A stretch of DNA of 64,000 nucleotides. Source: Nocardioides astragali (lineage in GTDB: Bacteria; Actinomycetota; Actinomycetes; Propionibacteriales; Nocardioidaceae). The number at the start of each line of letters is the position of its first letter. Position 1 is the first letter of the stretch. The position numbers were made by a program, and so were the translations under genes. Where the stretch lies: NCBI RefSeq assembly GCF_024436375.1, contig NZ_JAFMZM010000001.1, forward strand, positions 806,001 to 870,000. The letters are read 5' to 3'. The notes under the pieces were generated by a model. That model worked only from the letters and a program-made list of their open reading frames with translations. It had not been told where the DNA came from and made no database searches. Shown here one piece after another: positions 34,791 to 46,217 of the stretch.

Positions 34791-36005
34791 ATGGCTGACA
34801 ACCGAGTCGTCGTCTACGCGGGACCTGGAGAGGTCGCGATCGAGACCATCGAGTTCCCCAAGCTGGAGATCCCACGTGAGGTCGCCGAGGGGCTCGGCAT
34901 CAAGCAGGCCGCCCCGCACGCGGTGATCCTCAAGCTCGTCACGACCAACATCTGCGGCAGCGACCAGCACATGGTCCGTGGCCGGACGACGGCGCCCGTG
35001 GGCCAGTCCCTGGGCCACGAGATCACCGGCGAGATCGTCGAGATCGGCGACGACGTCCTCTTCCACGAGGTCGGCGACATCTGCTCGGTGCCGTTCAACA
35101 TCGCGTGTGGTCGCTGCCGGATGTGCAACGAGGGCAAGACCGGCATCTGCCTCAACGTGAACCCGGCGCGTGCCGGCGCGGCCTACGGCTACGTCGACAT
35201 GGGCGGGTGGGTCGGCGGCCAGGCGGAGTACGTGATGATCCCGTTCGCCGACTTCAACCTGCTGAAGTTCCCCGACCGCGACGCGGCGCTGGAGAAGATC
35301 CTCGACCTCACGATGCTCTCCGACATCTTCCCGACCGGCTACCACGGCGCCTACACCGCCGGCGTGACCACGGGCTCGACGGTGTACGTCGCCGGTGCCG
35401 GCCCGGTGGGCCTCGCCGCGGCGTACTCGGCGCAGCTCCTGGGTGCCTCGACCGTCATCGTCGGCGACATGAACGCCGACCGCCTCGCGCAGGCCGCCAG
35501 CTTCGGCTGCGAGGTCGCGGACCTGTCGAAGGGTGACTCGCTGGTGGACATCGTCGCCGACATCCTCGGCGAGCCGGAGGTCGACGCGGCTGTCGACGCC
35601 GTCGGCTTCGAGGCGCGCGGCCACGGCAAGGACGCCGCCGAGGCGCCCGCCACGGTGCTCAACGACATCATGAACATCTCGCGTGCCGGCGCCTCCCTCG
35701 GCATCCCCGGCCTCTACGTGACCGGCGACCCGGGCGCGGTGGACGACGCCGCGAAGGTGGGCCAGATCGGCGTGCGGCTCGGCCTCGGTTGGGCGAAGTC
35801 CCACACCTTCGTCACCGGCCAGTGCCCCGTGAAGAAGTACAACCGCCAGCTGATGAACCTGATCCTGGCCGACAAGGCGCACATCGCGAAGGCCGTGAAC
35901 GCCACCGCGATCAGCCTCGACGACGCCGCTCTCGGCTACGCCGCGTTCGACAAGGGCGCCGCCCAGAAGTTCGTCATCGACCCCCACGGCATGGTCGGGG
36001 CCTGA
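34791..36005 (+). CDS. fdhA: Glutathione-independent (NAD) formaldehyde dehydrogenase
   Basis: A 404-residue zinc dehydrogenase matching the Pseudomonas putida FdhA type: catalytic zinc Cys55 in [29 protein letters not shown], structural zinc cysteines in [15 protein letters not shown], the insertion [24 protein letters not shown] motif [17 protein letters not shown] and [11 protein letters not shown]. Such enzymes oxidise, or dismutate, free formaldehyde to formate with tightly bound NAD. Here it follows the betaine demethylase that makes formaldehyde. GGAG lies 6 nt before the ATG. With MscR this is a second formaldehyde route in the same regulon. Confidence 0.92.
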   Translation: MADNRVVVYAGPGEVAIETIEFPKLEIPREVAEGLGIKQAAPHAVILKLVTTNICGSDQHMVRGRTTAPVGQSLGHEITGEIVEIGDDVLFHEVGDICSVPFNIACGRCRMCNEGKTGICLNVNPARAGAAYGYVDMGGWVGGQAEYVMIPFADFNLLKFPDRDAALEKILDLTMLSDIFPTGYHGAYTAGVTTGSTVYVAGAGPVGLAAAYSAQLLGASTVIVGDMNADRLAQAASFGCEVADLSKGDSLVDIVADILGEPEVDAAVDAVGFEARGHGKDAAEAPATVLNDIMNISRAGASLGIPGLYVTGDPGAVDDAAKVGQIGVRLGLGWAKSHTFVTGQCPVKKYNRQLMNLILADKAHIAKAVNATAISLDDAALGYAAFDKGAAQKFVIDPHGMVGA

Positions 36006-36009
36006 GTCG

Positions 36010-37320
36010 ATGAGTGATGTCATGACCTCACAGATGTCCGTCCTCGACCGCACCCTCGCCGACTTCGACCCCGAGGTCGCCGAGCAGATCGAGCGCGAGC
36101 TGGTCCGCCAGCAGACGACGCTCGAGATGATCGCCTCGGAGAACTTCGCTCCGAGGTCGGTCATGGAGGCCCAGGGCTCCGTCCTGACCAACAAGTACGC
36201 CGAGGGCTACCCCGGCCGCCGCTACTACGGCGGCTGCGAGCACGTCGACGTCGTCGAGCAGCTCGCGATCGACCGGATCAAGGCGCTCTTCGGTGCCGAG
36301 GCCGCCAACGTCCAGCCCCACTCGGGCGCCCAGGCCAACGCTGCCGCGATGTTCGCCGTGCTCAACCCGGGCGACACCATCCTCGGCCTGGACCTGGCCC
36401 ACGGCGGTCACCTGACCCACGGCATGCGGATCAACTTCTCCGGCAAGCTCTACGACGTCGTGGCCTACCAGGTCTCGCCGGACGACTTCCGCATCGACAT
36501 GGCCGAGGTCGAGCGCCTCGCCGTCGAGCACAAGCCCAAGCTGATCATCGCCGGCTGGTCGGCCTACCCGCGTCAGCTGGACTTCGCGGAGTTCCGGCGG
36601 ATCGCCGACAAGGTCGGCGCCTACCTGATGGTGGACATGGCCCACTTCGCCGGCCTGGTGGCCACCGGCCTCCACCCGAGCCCGGTGCCGTACGCCGACA
36701 TCGTCACCACCACCACGCACAAGACCCTCGGCGGTCCGCGCGGCGGCGTCATCCTCTCGAAGGAGTCGCTGGCGAAGAAGATCAACTCGGCCGTCTTCCC
36801 CGGTCAGCAGGGTGGTCCGCTCGAGCACGTGATCGCCGCCAAGGCGGTGGCCTTCAAGATGGCCGCCGAGCCGGCGTTCAAGGACCGTCAGGAGCGCACC
36901 CTCGAGGGCGCGCGGATCATCGCCGAGCGGCTCTCGCAGCCCGACCTCGCCGAGGCGGGCATCTCGGTGCTCTCCGGCGGCACCGACGTGCACCTGGTGC
37001 TGGTCGACCTGCGCCACTCCGAGCTCGACGGCCAGCAGGGCGAGGACCGGCTGCACGCCGTGGGCATCACCGTGAACCGCAACGCCGTGCCGTTCGACCC
37101 GCGTCCGCCGATGGTCTCCTCGGGACTGCGGATCGGTACGCCGGCGCTCGCGACCCGTGGGTTCGACGCGGTCGCCTTCACCGAGGTTGCGGAGATCATC
37201 GCGGCCGCGCTGACGGGCGAGGGGGAGGCCGAGCAGCTCGCCGAGCTCCGCGGCCGCGTCGAGGCCCTCGCCGACAAGTTCCCCCTCTACCCGCCTCAGT
37301 TCGACAGCCAGGAGCGCTGA
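36010..37320 (+). CDS. glyA: Serine hydroxymethyltransferase
   Basis: A 436-residue PLP enzyme: [66 protein letters not shown] and the PLP-binding Lys238 in [14 protein letters not shown]. It joins the glycine left from sarcosine with methylene-THF to give serine. Being in a sarcosine operon it is likely a dedicated catabolic copy. The ATG at 36010 is 4 bp after fdhA; ATGs at 36022 and 36034 are alternatives (the last, [11 protein letters not shown], matches the usual length). Its stop overlaps the soxB start as TGATG. Confidence 0.95.
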   Translation: MSDVMTSQMSVLDRTLADFDPEVAEQIERELVRQQTTLEMIASENFAPRSVMEAQGSVLTNKYAEGYPGRRYYGGCEHVDVVEQLAIDRIKALFGAEAANVQPHSGAQANAAAMFAVLNPGDTILGLDLAHGGHLTHGMRINFSGKLYDVVAYQVSPDDFRIDMAEVERLAVEHKPKLIIAGWSAYPRQLDFAEFRRIADKVGAYLMVDMAHFAGLVATGLHPSPVPYADIVTTTTHKTLGGPRGGVILSKESLAKKINSAVFPGQQGGPLEHVIAAKAVAFKMAAEPAFKDRQERTLEGARIIAERLSQPDLAEAGISVLSGGTDVHLVLVDLRHSELDGQQGEDRLHAVGITVNRNAVPFDPRPPMVSSGLRIGTPALATRGFDAVAFTEVAEIIAAALTGEGEAEQLAELRGRVEALADKFPLYPPQFDSQER

Positions 37321-38540
37321 TGTCCCACGGTATGCCCGGCGAGCACCCCGAGTGGCTCTGGCGGGACCCCGACCCGAAGTCGTCCTACGACGCGGTGGTC
37401 ATCGGCGGCGGTGGCCACGGCCTCGCCACGGCGTACTACCTCGCCAAGAACCACGGCATGACCAACATCGCCATCCTGGAGAAGGGGTGGCTGGCCGGCG
37501 GCAACATGGCCCGCAACACCACGATCATCCGCTCGAACTACCTCTGGGACGAGTCCGCGGCGATCTACGAGCACGCGCTGAAGCTGTGGGAGGAGCTCCC
37601 CGAGGAGCTCGACTACGACTTCCTCTTCAGCCAGCGCGGCGTGCTCAACCTGGCGCACTCCCTCGGCGACGTCCGCGACTCCGTGCGCCGCGTCGAGGCC
37701 AACCGCCTCAACGGTGTCGACGCGGAGTGGCTCACCGCCGAGGAGGTGGCCAAGGTCTGCCCGATCATCAACATCTCCGAGGACGTGCGCTACCCGGTCC
37801 TCGGTGCGACCTTCCAACCGCGCGCCGGCATCGCCAAGCACGACCACGTGGCGTGGGCGTTCGCCCGGGCATGCGACGCGATGGGCGTCGACATCATCCA
37901 GAACTGCGAGGTCACCGGCTTCGTCAAGGACGGCAACCGGGTCACCGGTGTCGAGACCACCCGCGGCCGGATCCTCTCCGACACCGTCGGCATGGTCGCG
38001 GCGGGCCACTCCAGCGTGCTCGCCGAGAAGGCCGGCTTCCGGCTGCCGGTGCAGTCCCACCCGCTGCAGGCGCTGGTCTCCGAGCTCTACGAGCCGGTCC
38101 ACCCGACCGTCGTGATGTCCAACTACGTCCACGTCTACGTCTCGCAGGCGCACAAGGGCGAGCTGGTCATGGGCGCCGGGATCGACCAGTACAACGGCTA
38201 CGGCCAGCGCGGTTCGTTCCACGTGATCGAGCACCAGATGGCCGCGGCGCTGGAGCTCTTCCCGATCTTCGGCCGGGCGCACCTGCTGCGCACCTGGGGC
38301 GGCATCGTCGACGTCTGCCCGGACGCATCGCCGATCATCGGCGCGACTCCGGTCGACGGCCTCTACGTCAACGCCGGCTGGGGCACGGGTGGCTTCAAGG
38401 CCACTCCCGCGGCCGGCTGGGCGATGGCCCACACCATGGCCACCGGTGAGTCGCACGAGCTCAACAAGCCCTTCGGGCTGGAGCGCTTCACCACCGGCCA
38501 CCTCATCGACGAGCACGGCGCCGCCGGCGTCGCGCACTGA
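37320..38540 (+). CDS. soxB: Sarcosine oxidase, beta subunit
   Basis: A 406-residue FAD subunit of the heterotetrameric enzyme: [20 protein letters not shown] for FAD binding, [15 protein letters not shown] near the flavin (covalent FMN His region), [20 protein letters not shown] and a terminal [18 protein letters not shown]. Sarcosine oxidase demethylates sarcosine to glycine and yields H2O2 and methylene-THF. Starts within TGATG at the glyA stop. Gene order soxB-D-A-G is canonical. Confidence 0.96.
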   Translation: MSHGMPGEHPEWLWRDPDPKSSYDAVVIGGGGHGLATAYYLAKNHGMTNIAILEKGWLAGGNMARNTTIIRSNYLWDESAAIYEHALKLWEELPEELDYDFLFSQRGVLNLAHSLGDVRDSVRRVEANRLNGVDAEWLTAEEVAKVCPIINISEDVRYPVLGATFQPRAGIAKHDHVAWAFARACDAMGVDIIQNCEVTGFVKDGNRVTGVETTRGRILSDTVGMVAAGHSSVLAEKAGFRLPVQSHPLQALVSELYEPVHPTVVMSNYVHVYVSQAHKGELVMGAGIDQYNGYGQRGSFHVIEHQMAAALELFPIFGRAHLLRTWGGIVDVCPDASPIIGATPVDGLYVNAGWGTGGFKATPAAGWAMAHTMATGESHELNKPFGLERFTTGHLIDEHGAAGVAH

Positions 38541-38571
38541 TCCCGCCCGAGACTGAGAAGGAGCACCTGCC

Positions 38572-38886
38572 ATGTTGCAGATCGAGTGCCCGTGGTGCGG
38601 ACTGCGGGACGAGACCGAGTACCACTACGGCGGCCAGGCGCACGTCGCCTACCCCGAGGACCCGAGCGCGCTGAGCGACGAGGAGTGGGCCGAGTACCTC
38701 TTCTTCCGCGACAACCCCAAGGGTCCCTTCGCCGAGCGCTGGGTGCACAGCGGCGGCTGCCGCAAGTGGTTCAACGCCGTGCGCGACACCCGGACGTACG
38801 AGTTCCTCGCGGTCTACACGAGCAACGACCCCCGGCCCGACATCAGCAGCCTGGCCAGCGCCGACACCGCAGGAGCAACGGCATGA
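38572..38886 (+). CDS. soxD: Sarcosine oxidase, delta subunit
   Basis: A 104-residue small subunit with the zinc-binding CPWCG (residues 6-10) and the later SGGCRKWF cysteine, as in known SoxD. Strong ribosome-binding site GAAGGAG before the ATG. The stop overlaps the soxA start (ATGA). Confidence 0.95.
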   Translation: MLQIECPWCGLRDETEYHYGGQAHVAYPEDPSALSDEEWAEYLFFRDNPKGPFAERWVHSGGCRKWFNAVRDTRTYEFLAVYTSNDPRPDISSLASADTAGATA

Positions 38887-41789
38887 GCAGCCCCCAGACC
38901 CCACGGCGCAGTCACCGCCTGCCCGCGGGCGGCTGCATCGACCGTGACACGGTGCTGACCTTCACCGTCGACGGCGAGCAGCTCACCGGTCACCCCGGCG
39001 ACACCATCGCCTCGGCCCTGATCGCCAACGGGCGGGTCCGGGGCGGTGACTCGATCTACCGCGGCCGCCCCCGCGGCATCCTGGCGGCCGGTGGCGAGGA
39101 GCCCAACGCGTTGGTCCAGATCCTCGGCGAGCACTCCGAGCCGTCGGTCACCGCGACCGTCCGCTCGCTCACCGACGGCCTGAAGGCGAAGACGCTGTCC
39201 GGCTTGGGAGTCCTGGACCCCGAGCCCGACACTGCGGCGTACGACAAGCTGTTCGTGCACACCGACGTGCTGGTCGTCGGCGCCGGCCCCTCGGGCCTCG
39301 CCGCTGCCCTGTCGGCCGCGCGCTCCGGCGCCCGCGTCATCCTCCTCGACGAGCAGGCCGAGCTCGGTGGCTCGCTGCTGGGCAGCCGCACCGAGCTGGT
39401 CGACGGCACGCCGGCGACCGAGTGGGTCGCCCAGGCGGCCGCGACGCTCGCCGCGGCCGAGGAGGTCACGGTGCTCACCCGCACGGCCGCCTTCGGTTCG
39501 TACGACGACAACTACGTGCTCGCCGTCGAGGACCGGGCCGGCGGCTCGTCCGCCCCCCAGCCGGACGGCTTCTCGCGCCAGCGGGTCTGGCACATCCGTG
39601 CGGCCCAGGTGATCCTGGCCAACGGCGCCTACGAGCGCCCGCTGGTCTTCGCCGGCAACGACGTCCCCGGCGTCATGCTCGCCGGTGCCGTGCGCACCTA
39701 CCTCAACCGCTACGCCGTGACGCCCGGTCGCCGCTTTGTGGTCGCCACCACCAACGACAGCGCGTACGACGTGGTCGAGGACATCCTCGCCGCCGGTCTC
39801 GAGGTGGCCGCCGTGCTCGACGCCCGGGGCAGCCTGTCGGTCCGCGCGACCGAGGTCGCCGCGGCGGGGGTCCGGGTCCTCTCCGGCACGACCGTCGAGC
39901 GGGCCGAGGCCGACAGTGGGACTGCGCTCCTGACGCGGGTCCACGCCGCGTCGATCGCCGACGACGACACCGTCACGCCGCTCGAGACCATCGACGCCGA
40001 CGTGCTCGCGGTCTCCGGTGGCTGGAGCCCGCTGGTGCACCTGCACACGCAACGCCAAGGCACCACGACGTACGACGCGTCGCTGGTCGCCTTCGTGCCA
40101 GGGAGCAAGGTCAAGGACCAGACCGTCGTCGGCGCCAACAACGGCACCTTCCTCCTCGGCGACGCCCTCGCCGAGGGCACGTCGGCAGGCGCCGCCGCGG
40201 CAACCACGGCCGGTTTCCCGGTCGAGGCCACCACGGCGCCTGCTGCCGCGGGCACGGCCACCGAGGTCGGCGAGGTCCGCGCACTGTGGCTGGTGCCCGC
40301 CGCCGAGGGTGAGCCGGGGGAGTGGGACGAGCACTTCGTCGACCTGCACCGCGACCAGAGCGTCGCCGACGTCTGGCGCGCGACCGGTGCCGGCATGCGC
40401 AGCATCGAGCACGTCAAGCGCTACACCTCGATCGGCACCGGCCAGGACCAGGGCAAGACGTCCGGCGTCAACGCCGGTGGCGTGATCGCCGCGGCACTCG
40501 GGCTCGACGTCGCCGAGGTCGGCTTCAGCAACCACCGCGCGCCGTACACGCCTGTGCTCTTCGCGGCGCTGGCCGGCCGGGAGCGGGGTGAGCTGTTCGA
40601 CCCCAAGCGGATCACCCCGATCCACGGCTGGCACGTCGAGCACGGTGCCGAGTTCGAGGTCGTCGGCCAATGGCTGCGTCCGTGGTACTTCCCCCGGGAC
40701 GGCGAGGACCTCGACGCCGCGGTGGAGCGGGAGTGCCGTGCGGTGCGCACCAGCGTCGGCATGATGGACGCCTCGACGCTCGGCAAGATCGAGATCAAGG
40801 GCGCCGACGCAGGCGAGTTCCTCAACCGGATCTACACCAACGCCTACAAGAAGCTGGCGATCGGCTCGGCTCGCTACGGCGTGATGTGCAAGCCCGACGG
40901 CATGATGTTCGACGACGGCGTGACGCTGCGCGTGACCGAGGACAGCTACTACATGCACACCACCACTGGTGGCGCTGCCGGCGTGCTGGACTGGCTGGAG
41001 GAGTGGCTGCAGACCGAGTGGCCCGAGCTCGACGTCTACTGCACCTCGGTCACCGAGCAGTGGTCGACGGTGGCAGTGGTCGGCCCGAAGTCACGCGAGG
41101 TCGTCGCGAAGATGGCTCCCGGCCTCGACGTCTCCAACGACGCCTTCGGCTTCATGACCTTCCAGGAGACGACGCTGGCCTCGGGCATCCCCGCCCGGAT
41201 CTGCCGGATCTCCTTCTCCGGCGAGCTCGCCTTCGAGATCAACGTCTCGGGTTGGTACGGCCGCCGGGTCTGGGAGGACGTCGTCGCCGCCGGCGCCGAG
41301 TTCGGCATCACGCCGTACGGCACCGAGACGATGCACGTGCTGCGTGCCGAGAAGGGCTACCCGATCGTCGGCCAGGACACGGACGGCACCGTCACGCCGC
41401 AGGACGCCGGCATGGACTGGATCGTGTCGAAGACGAAGGACTTCGTCGGCAAGCGCTCCTACACGCGTGCAGACAACATGCGGCCCGACCGCAAGCAGAT
41501 GGTCGGCCTGCTGCCCGTCGACCGCACGACACGGCTGCCCGAGGGCAGCCAGGTCATCGAGGCCGGTCCGGCGCTGTCCGAGCGTCCCAAGCCGGTGCCG
41601 ATGCTGGGCCACGTGACGTCGAGCTACGACAGCGTGGCGCTGGGGCGGCCGTTCGCGCTCGCCCTGATCAAGGGTGGTCGCGACCGCATCGGTGAGGTGC
41701 TGCTGGCGCCCGTCGGCGACCGCCTGGTCGAGGTCGAAGTGACCTCGTCCGTTCTCTACGACCCGGAAGGGACCAGGCGCGATGGCTGA
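38883..41789 (+). CDS. soxA: Sarcosine oxidase, alpha subunit
   Basis: A 968-residue subunit. The N-terminal domain resembles a 2Fe-2S-ferredoxin fold ([20 protein letters not shown]), the middle is an NAD-binding pyridine-nucleotide disulfide-type domain ([20 protein letters not shown]), and the C-terminal ~400 residues are a GcvT/folate-binding domain ([39 protein letters not shown]). The alpha subunit binds THF so formaldehyde is trapped as methylene-THF. The start is ATG 38883 overlapping soxD; the end overlaps soxG by 8 bp. Confidence 0.96.
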   Translation: MSSPQTPRRSHRLPAGGCIDRDTVLTFTVDGEQLTGHPGDTIASALIANGRVRGGDSIYRGRPRGILAAGGEEPNALVQILGEHSEPSVTATVRSLTDGLKAKTLSGLGVLDPEPDTAAYDKLFVHTDVLVVGAGPSGLAAALSAARSGARVILLDEQAELGGSLLGSRTELVDGTPATEWVAQAAATLAAAEEVTVLTRTAAFGSYDDNYVLAVEDRAGGSSAPQPDGFSRQRVWHIRAAQVILANGAYERPLVFAGNDVPGVMLAGAVRTYLNRYAVTPGRRFVVATTNDSAYDVVEDILAAGLEVAAVLDARGSLSVRATEVAAAGVRVLSGTTVERAEADSGTALLTRVHAASIADDDTVTPLETIDADVLAVSGGWSPLVHLHTQRQGTTTYDASLVAFVPGSKVKDQTVVGANNGTFLLGDALAEGTSAGAAAATTAGFPVEATTAPAAAGTATEVGEVRALWLVPAAEGEPGEWDEHFVDLHRDQSVADVWRATGAGMRSIEHVKRYTSIGTGQDQGKTSGVNAGGVIAAALGLDVAEVGFSNHRAPYTPVLFAALAGRERGELFDPKRITPIHGWHVEHGAEFEVVGQWLRPWYFPRDGEDLDAAVERECRAVRTSVGMMDASTLGKIEIKGADAGEFLNRIYTNAYKKLAIGSARYGVMCKPDGMMFDDGVTLRVTEDSYYMHTTTGGAAGVLDWLEEWLQTEWPELDVYCTSVTEQWSTVAVVGPKSREVVAKMAPGLDVSNDAFGFMTFQETTLASGIPARICRISFSGELAFEINVSGWYGRRVWEDVVAAGAEFGITPYGTETMHVLRAEKGYPIVGQDTDGTVTPQDAGMDWIVSKTKDFVGKRSYTRADNMRPDRKQMVGLLPVDRTTRLPEGSQVIEAGPALSERPKPVPMLGHVTSSYDSVALGRPFALALIKGGRDRIGEVLLAPVGDRLVEVEVTSSVLYDPEGTRRDG

Positions 41790-42420
41790 CCTGACCACGC
41801 TGCAAGGCCTCCGACGCAGCCCGCTCCACGACATGGCTGCCGAGCTCCGCGGCGGCCCCGTTCCCGGGGAGCGCGCGGTGCGGCTGCTCGAATGGCCGTA
41901 CCTCACGATGGTGAGCCTCCGCGTCGAGCCGGGCTCCGACACCGCTCGGCGGATCGAGGGGGTCCTCGGCACGGGCCTCCCGGAGCGGTGCGGCGACGTG
42001 ACGGGCGAGGGTGCCCACTCGGTGCTCTGGCTCGGGCCCGACGAGTGGCTCGTCGTCTCGCAGACGGCACCCGAGTCCCTGGTGGCCTCGCTGCGGTCGG
42101 CGACAGTGGACGGACGCGCCCAGGTCGTCGACATCTCCGCGAACCGTACGGTCATCGAGGTCTCCGGCCGGGCGGCCCGCGCGGTCCTCGACAAGGGCTG
42201 CCCGGCCGACCTGCACCCACGGGCCTTCGCCGACAACACCGCGATCACCACCTCGCTGGCCCGGGTGCCCGTCCTGCTGTGGAAGATCGACGCGCACACG
42301 TTCCGCGTCATGCCTCGGGCATCCCTCGCGCAGTACGTCGCGGCCTGGCTGCTCGACGCCGCGCTGGAGTTCGCCTCCCCGCTGCCGGCCGGCCAGGCGC
42401 CTGCCGCAGAGGGAGCCTGA
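41782..42420 (+). CDS. soxG: Sarcosine oxidase, gamma subunit
   Basis: A 212-residue subunit with [13 protein letters not shown] near the start, [10 protein letters not shown] and the conserved [15 protein letters not shown] and [17 protein letters not shown], as in SoxG. Structural part of the heterotetramer. It overlaps soxA by 8 bp and the sdaA start by one base (TGATG). Confidence 0.93.
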   Translation: MADLTTLQGLRRSPLHDMAAELRGGPVPGERAVRLLEWPYLTMVSLRVEPGSDTARRIEGVLGTGLPERCGDVTGEGAHSVLWLGPDEWLVVSQTAPESLVASLRSATVDGRAQVVDISANRTVIEVSGRAARAVLDKGCPADLHPRAFADNTAITTSLARVPVLLWKIDAHTFRVMPRASLAQYVAAWLLDAALEFASPLPAGQAPAAEGA

Positions 42421-43790
42421 TGGCGCTCTCCGCCTTCGACCTCTACTCGGTCGGCATCGGGCCGTCGTCGTCGCACACGGTCGGTCCGATGCGCGCGGCG
42501 AGGCTGTTCGTCGAGGGGCTCGAGAAGTCGGGCCGGCTCGGCGACGTACGCCGCGTGCGCGCCGAGCTCTTCGGCTCGCTGGGCGCCACCGGACACGGCC
42601 ACGGCTCGCCCAAGGCCGTCGTGCTCGGGCTCGAGGGCGAGGACCCGGCGACCACCGACACCGACCGCGCCGAGGCACGGATCGACGAGATCCGACGCTC
42701 CGGTGAGCTCGTGCTCAACGGCACGACACCGGTCCGCTTCGACGTCGACAGCGACCTGGTCATGCACCGGCGCAAGAGCCTGCCCGCACACCCCAACGGG
42801 ATGACCTTCGCGGCGTTCGACGGGGACGACACGGAGATCCAGTTCCGCACCTACTACTCGGTCGGCGGCGGGTTCGTCGTCGACGAGGTGGCGACCGGAG
42901 CCGATCGCGTCGTCGTCGACGACACCGAGGTGAAGTTCCCCTTCAGCACCGGCCAGGAGCTGCTGGCCATCTGCGAGCGCGAGCAGATGTCGATCAGCGA
43001 CGTCATGCTCGCCAACGAGCAGGCCTGGCGATCCGAGGAGGAGATTCGCGCGGGGATGCTGCACCTGTGGTCGGTGATGGCCGAGTGCATCGAGCGCGGC
43101 TTCCACCGCGAAGGCGTCCTCCCCGGCGGCCTCAAGGTGCCGCGCCGGGCTCCCGGGCTCTTCCGCGAGCTGTCGGGCAAGAGCGAGGTGGACCCGCTCC
43201 ACGTCATCGACTGGGTGAATCTCTACGCCCTGGCGGTCAACGAGGAGAACGCGTCCGGCGGCCGCGTCGTGACCGCGCCGACCAACGGCGCGGCGGGCAT
43301 CATCCCGGCGGTCCTGCACTACTACGTGCGGTTCGTACCGGGAGCCGACGACGACGGGATCGTGCGCTTCCTCCTCACTGCCGCGGCGATCGGGATCCTG
43401 TTCAAGATGAACGCCTCGATCTCGGGTGCTGAGGTCGGCTGCCAGGGCGAGGTCGGCTCGGCCTGCTCGATGGCCTCAGGCGGTCTGGCCGAGGTCATGG
43501 GCGGTACGCCGCCCCAGGTCGAGAACGCCGCCGAGATCGGCATCGAGCACAACCTCGGCCTCACCTGCGACCCGGTCGGCGGACTCGTGCAGATCCCGTG
43601 CATCGAGCGCAACGCGATCGCCTCGATCAAGGCGATCAACGCGGCCCGTCTCGCCATCATCGGCGACGGCACGCACAAGGTCAGCCTCGACAAGGCGATC
43701 AAGACCATGCGCGAGACCGGGGCGGACATGAAGACGAAGTACAAGGAGACCGCCCGCGGCGGTCTGGCCGTCAACGTCATCGAGTGCTGA
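42420..43790 (+). CDS. sdaA: L-serine ammonia-lyase (iron-sulfur type)
   Basis: A 456-residue one-chain L-serine dehydratase: [19 protein letters not shown] at the N-terminus (beta domain), then the alpha domain with [19 protein letters not shown] and the [4Fe-4S] cysteines in [24 protein letters not shown] and QIPCIERNA. It deaminates serine to pyruvate and ammonium, the last carbon step of betaine breakdown. It begins within TGATG at the soxG stop and ends in the same way at fdhF. Confidence 0.95.
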   Translation: MALSAFDLYSVGIGPSSSHTVGPMRAARLFVEGLEKSGRLGDVRRVRAELFGSLGATGHGHGSPKAVVLGLEGEDPATTDTDRAEARIDEIRRSGELVLNGTTPVRFDVDSDLVMHRRKSLPAHPNGMTFAAFDGDDTEIQFRTYYSVGGGFVVDEVATGADRVVVDDTEVKFPFSTGQELLAICEREQMSISDVMLANEQAWRSEEEIRAGMLHLWSVMAECIERGFHREGVLPGGLKVPRRAPGLFRELSGKSEVDPLHVIDWVNLYALAVNEENASGGRVVTAPTNGAAGIIPAVLHYYVRFVPGADDDGIVRFLLTAAAIGILFKMNASISGAEVGCQGEVGSACSMASGGLAEVMGGTPPQVENAAEIGIEHNLGLTCDPVGGLVQIPCIERNAIASIKAINAARLAIIGDGTHKVSLDKAIKTMRETGADMKTKYKETARGGLAVNVIEC

Positions 43791-46111
43791 TGGCTGTCGA
43801 CGACACGGACGGCAACGGGACCGGCTACACGGGCGACGACAGCAGGCTGCTCGGCACCGCGGACGAGACCGACCTCGCTGTCGAGCATCCGCACGACCAT
43901 GCAGCGGGACTCCCCGCCGTCACGGTCGCCATGAAGCGCGCGCTGAGCCAGATGGGACCGAGCCGCACAGCGCGGACGCTGCTGCGCCTCAACCAGGCCG
44001 ACGGCTTCGACTGCATGAGCTGCGCGTGGCCCGACCCGGACCCCGAGCACCGGCACCGTGCGGAGTTCTGCGAGAACGGTGCGAAGGCGGTGGCCGAGGA
44101 GGCGACGAAGGTCCGGGCGACGCCGGAGTTCTTCGCCCGGCACACCATCAGTGACCTGCTGCAGCAGACCGACCACTGGCTCGGCCAGCAAGGCCGCCTG
44201 ACCCACCCGATGGTCAAGCGCCCCGACTCCGAGCACTACGAGCCGATCGACTGGGACGACGCGTTCGCCCTCGTCGGCGACCACCTGCGGCAGCTGGCGT
44301 CGCCGGACGAGGCGCTCTTCTACACCTCGGGCCGCGCCTCCAACGAGGCTGCCTTCGTCTACCAGCTGTTCGTGCGCGAGCTCGGGACCAACAACCTGCC
44401 CGACTGCTCCAACATGTGCCACGAGTCGAGTGGCGTCGCCATGATCGACACGATCGGCATCGGCAAGGGCAGCGTGAGCCTGGAGGACCTCTACCGGGCG
44501 GACCTCATCGTGCTCGCCGGACAGAACCCCGGGACCAACCACCCGCGGATGCTCTCGGCGCTCGAGATCGCGAAGCGGCGCGGTGCCCGCATCATCTCGA
44601 TCAACCCGTTGCGCGAGGCCGGGCTGGTGAACTTCCGCAACCCGCAGTACCCCCGCGGCGTCGTGGGCGCGGGGACCGACCTCAGCGACCTCCACCTGCA
44701 GATCCGGCTCAACGGCGACCTCGCGCTCTTCCAGGCCATCGGGTGCCTCCTGGTCGAGTGGGACGCGGTCGACGCCGACTTCGTCTCGGGCTACACCGAG
44801 GGCTTCGGCGAGTGGCGCGACCACGTCCTCGGCGTGGACTGGGACCAGGTGCTCGCCGCGACCGGGCTCTCGCGTGAGCAGATCACCGAGACGGCGAGGA
44901 TGATCGCCGACTCCGACGCCACGATCTACTGCTGGGCGATGGGGCTGACCCAGCACCGCAATTCGGTGGCCACCATCAAGGAGGTCATCAACGTCGCGCT
45001 CGCGCGTGGCGACATCGGCAAGCCAGGGGCGGGCCTGTGCCCGGTCCGCGGCCACTCGAACGTCCAGGGCGACCGCACCATGGGCATCTGGGAGAAGCCG
45101 CCGCCGGCGTTCCTGGACGCGCTCGAGGCGGCGTACGGCTTCGAGCCACCGCGCCACCACGGCTTCGACGTCGTGGAGTCCATCCACGCCATGCTCGAGG
45201 CCAAGGCGGCGGTGTTCGTGGCGCTGGGGGGCAACTTCCTGCATGCCGCACCCGACACCGCCCTGACTGCAGCGGCCCTGGAGAAGACGGCGCTGACCGT
45301 GCAGATCTCCACGAAGCTGAACCGCTCGCACCTGATCACCGGTCGCACCGCGCTGATCCTGCCCACCCTCGGGCGCACCGAGCGCGACGACCAGGCGACC
45401 GGACCGCAGTTCATCACCGTCGAGGACTCGATGTCGGTGGTGCACGCCTCCCGCGGCCGGCTCGACCCGGCCAGCGAGCACCTCCGGTCCGAGGTCGCGA
45501 TCGTCACCCGCATCGCCGAGGCCGCCCTGGGCGACCGGTCGGTCGTGGACTGGGCAGCGCTCCGGTCCGACTACCGGCTGATCCGTGCCGGGATCGAGCG
45601 CGTCGTGCCCGGGTTCGTCGACTTCGAGCGGCGGGTGGTCGAGCGGAGCGGGTTCGTGCTGCCGCATCCTCCCCGCGACACCCGCAGCTTCCACACGCCC
45701 TCCGGCCGGGCGCAGTTCACCGCCTCGCCGATCGAGACGATCGAGGTGCCACCAGGTCACCTGGTGCTGCAGACCCTGCGCAGCCACGACCAGTTCAACA
45801 CCACCATCTACGGCCTGAGCGACCGCTACCGAGGCATCGAGGGCGGTCGTCTCGTGGTGATGGTCAACCGCCGCGACCTGAAGGCGATGGGCCTGCGCGA
45901 CGGCGACCGGGTCGACATCGTCAGCTGCTGGGAGGACGGCCGGGACCGCCGCGTACGCAACTTCCGCGTCGTCGAGTACGACACCCCGGTCGGCACCGCC
46001 GCGGCCTACTATCCCGAGACCAACCCCCTCGTGCCGCTGGGCTCTGCCGCCGAGGGCAGCAACACCCCGACCTCGAAGTCGGTCGTGGTCCGGCTCGAGC
46101 CGGTCGGCTGA
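43790..46111 (+). CDS. FdhF/YdeP-family molybdopterin oxidoreductase, probable formate dehydrogenase
   Basis: A 773-residue molybdopterin enzyme. Cys75, Cys78 and Cys94 (DCMSCAWP and FCENG) are likely cluster ligands near the N-terminus. [13 protein letters not shown] puts Cys210 as molybdenum ligand followed by His211, the pair typical of formate dehydrogenases; there is no selenocysteine codon. Later come [53 protein letters not shown] and the C-terminal molybdopterin-binding barrel. The FdhF/YdeP family is mostly uncharacterised; formate oxidation is inferred from the pathway context and from FdhD in the same regulon. Starts in TGATG at the sdaA stop. Last gene of the dmg operon. Confidence 0.85.
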   Translation: MAVDDTDGNGTGYTGDDSRLLGTADETDLAVEHPHDHAAGLPAVTVAMKRALSQMGPSRTARTLLRLNQADGFDCMSCAWPDPDPEHRHRAEFCENGAKAVAEEATKVRATPEFFARHTISDLLQQTDHWLGQQGRLTHPMVKRPDSEHYEPIDWDDAFALVGDHLRQLASPDEALFYTSGRASNEAAFVYQLFVRELGTNNLPDCSNMCHESSGVAMIDTIGIGKGSVSLEDLYRADLIVLAGQNPGTNHPRMLSALEIAKRRGARIISINPLREAGLVNFRNPQYPRGVVGAGTDLSDLHLQIRLNGDLALFQAIGCLLVEWDAVDADFVSGYTEGFGEWRDHVLGVDWDQVLAATGLSREQITETARMIADSDATIYCWAMGLTQHRNSVATIKEVINVALARGDIGKPGAGLCPVRGHSNVQGDRTMGIWEKPPPAFLDALEAAYGFEPPRHHGFDVVESIHAMLEAKAAVFVALGGNFLHAAPDTALTAAALEKTALTVQISTKLNRSHLITGRTALILPTLGRTERDDQATGPQFITVEDSMSVVHASRGRLDPASEHLRSEVAIVTRIAEAALGDRSVVDWAALRSDYRLIRAGIERVVPGFVDFERRVVERSGFVLPHPPRDTRSFHTPSGRAQFTASPIETIEVPPGHLVLQTLRSHDQFNTTIYGLSDRYRGIEGGRLVVMVNRRDLKAMGLRDGDRVDIVSCWEDGRDRRVRNFRVVEYDTPVGTAAAYYPETNPLVPLGSAAEGSNTPTSKSVVVRLEPVG

Positions 46112-46169
46112 CCCGACCGGGCCCCCTGGTCTGACCACCAGGCCTCACCACCTGGCACCACACACAAAA

Positions 46170-46200
46170 CTCCGGCCGTGCGCGATGCGCACGGCCGGAG
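46170..46200. terminator. Bidirectional terminator between fdhF and betT
   Basis: Perfect 14-bp GC-rich stem (46170-46183 and 46187-46200) with loop GAT. Read from betT it is followed by TTTTGTGTG, a good intrinsic terminator. It also lies 58 bp after the fdhF stop on the other strand. Confidence 0.85.
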
Positions 46201-46217
46201 CTCTGTCTGGCGGGAAG

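Noticed and set aside
43790-46111. Selenocysteine-containing formate dehydrogenase
   Set aside because: No in-frame TGA; the active-site position is an ordinary Cys codon (residue 210).
43322-46138. About 938-codon minus-strand frame opposite sdaA and the FdhF-like gene
   Set aside because: Same shadow effect; no recognisable motif, and it overlaps well-supported coupled genes.
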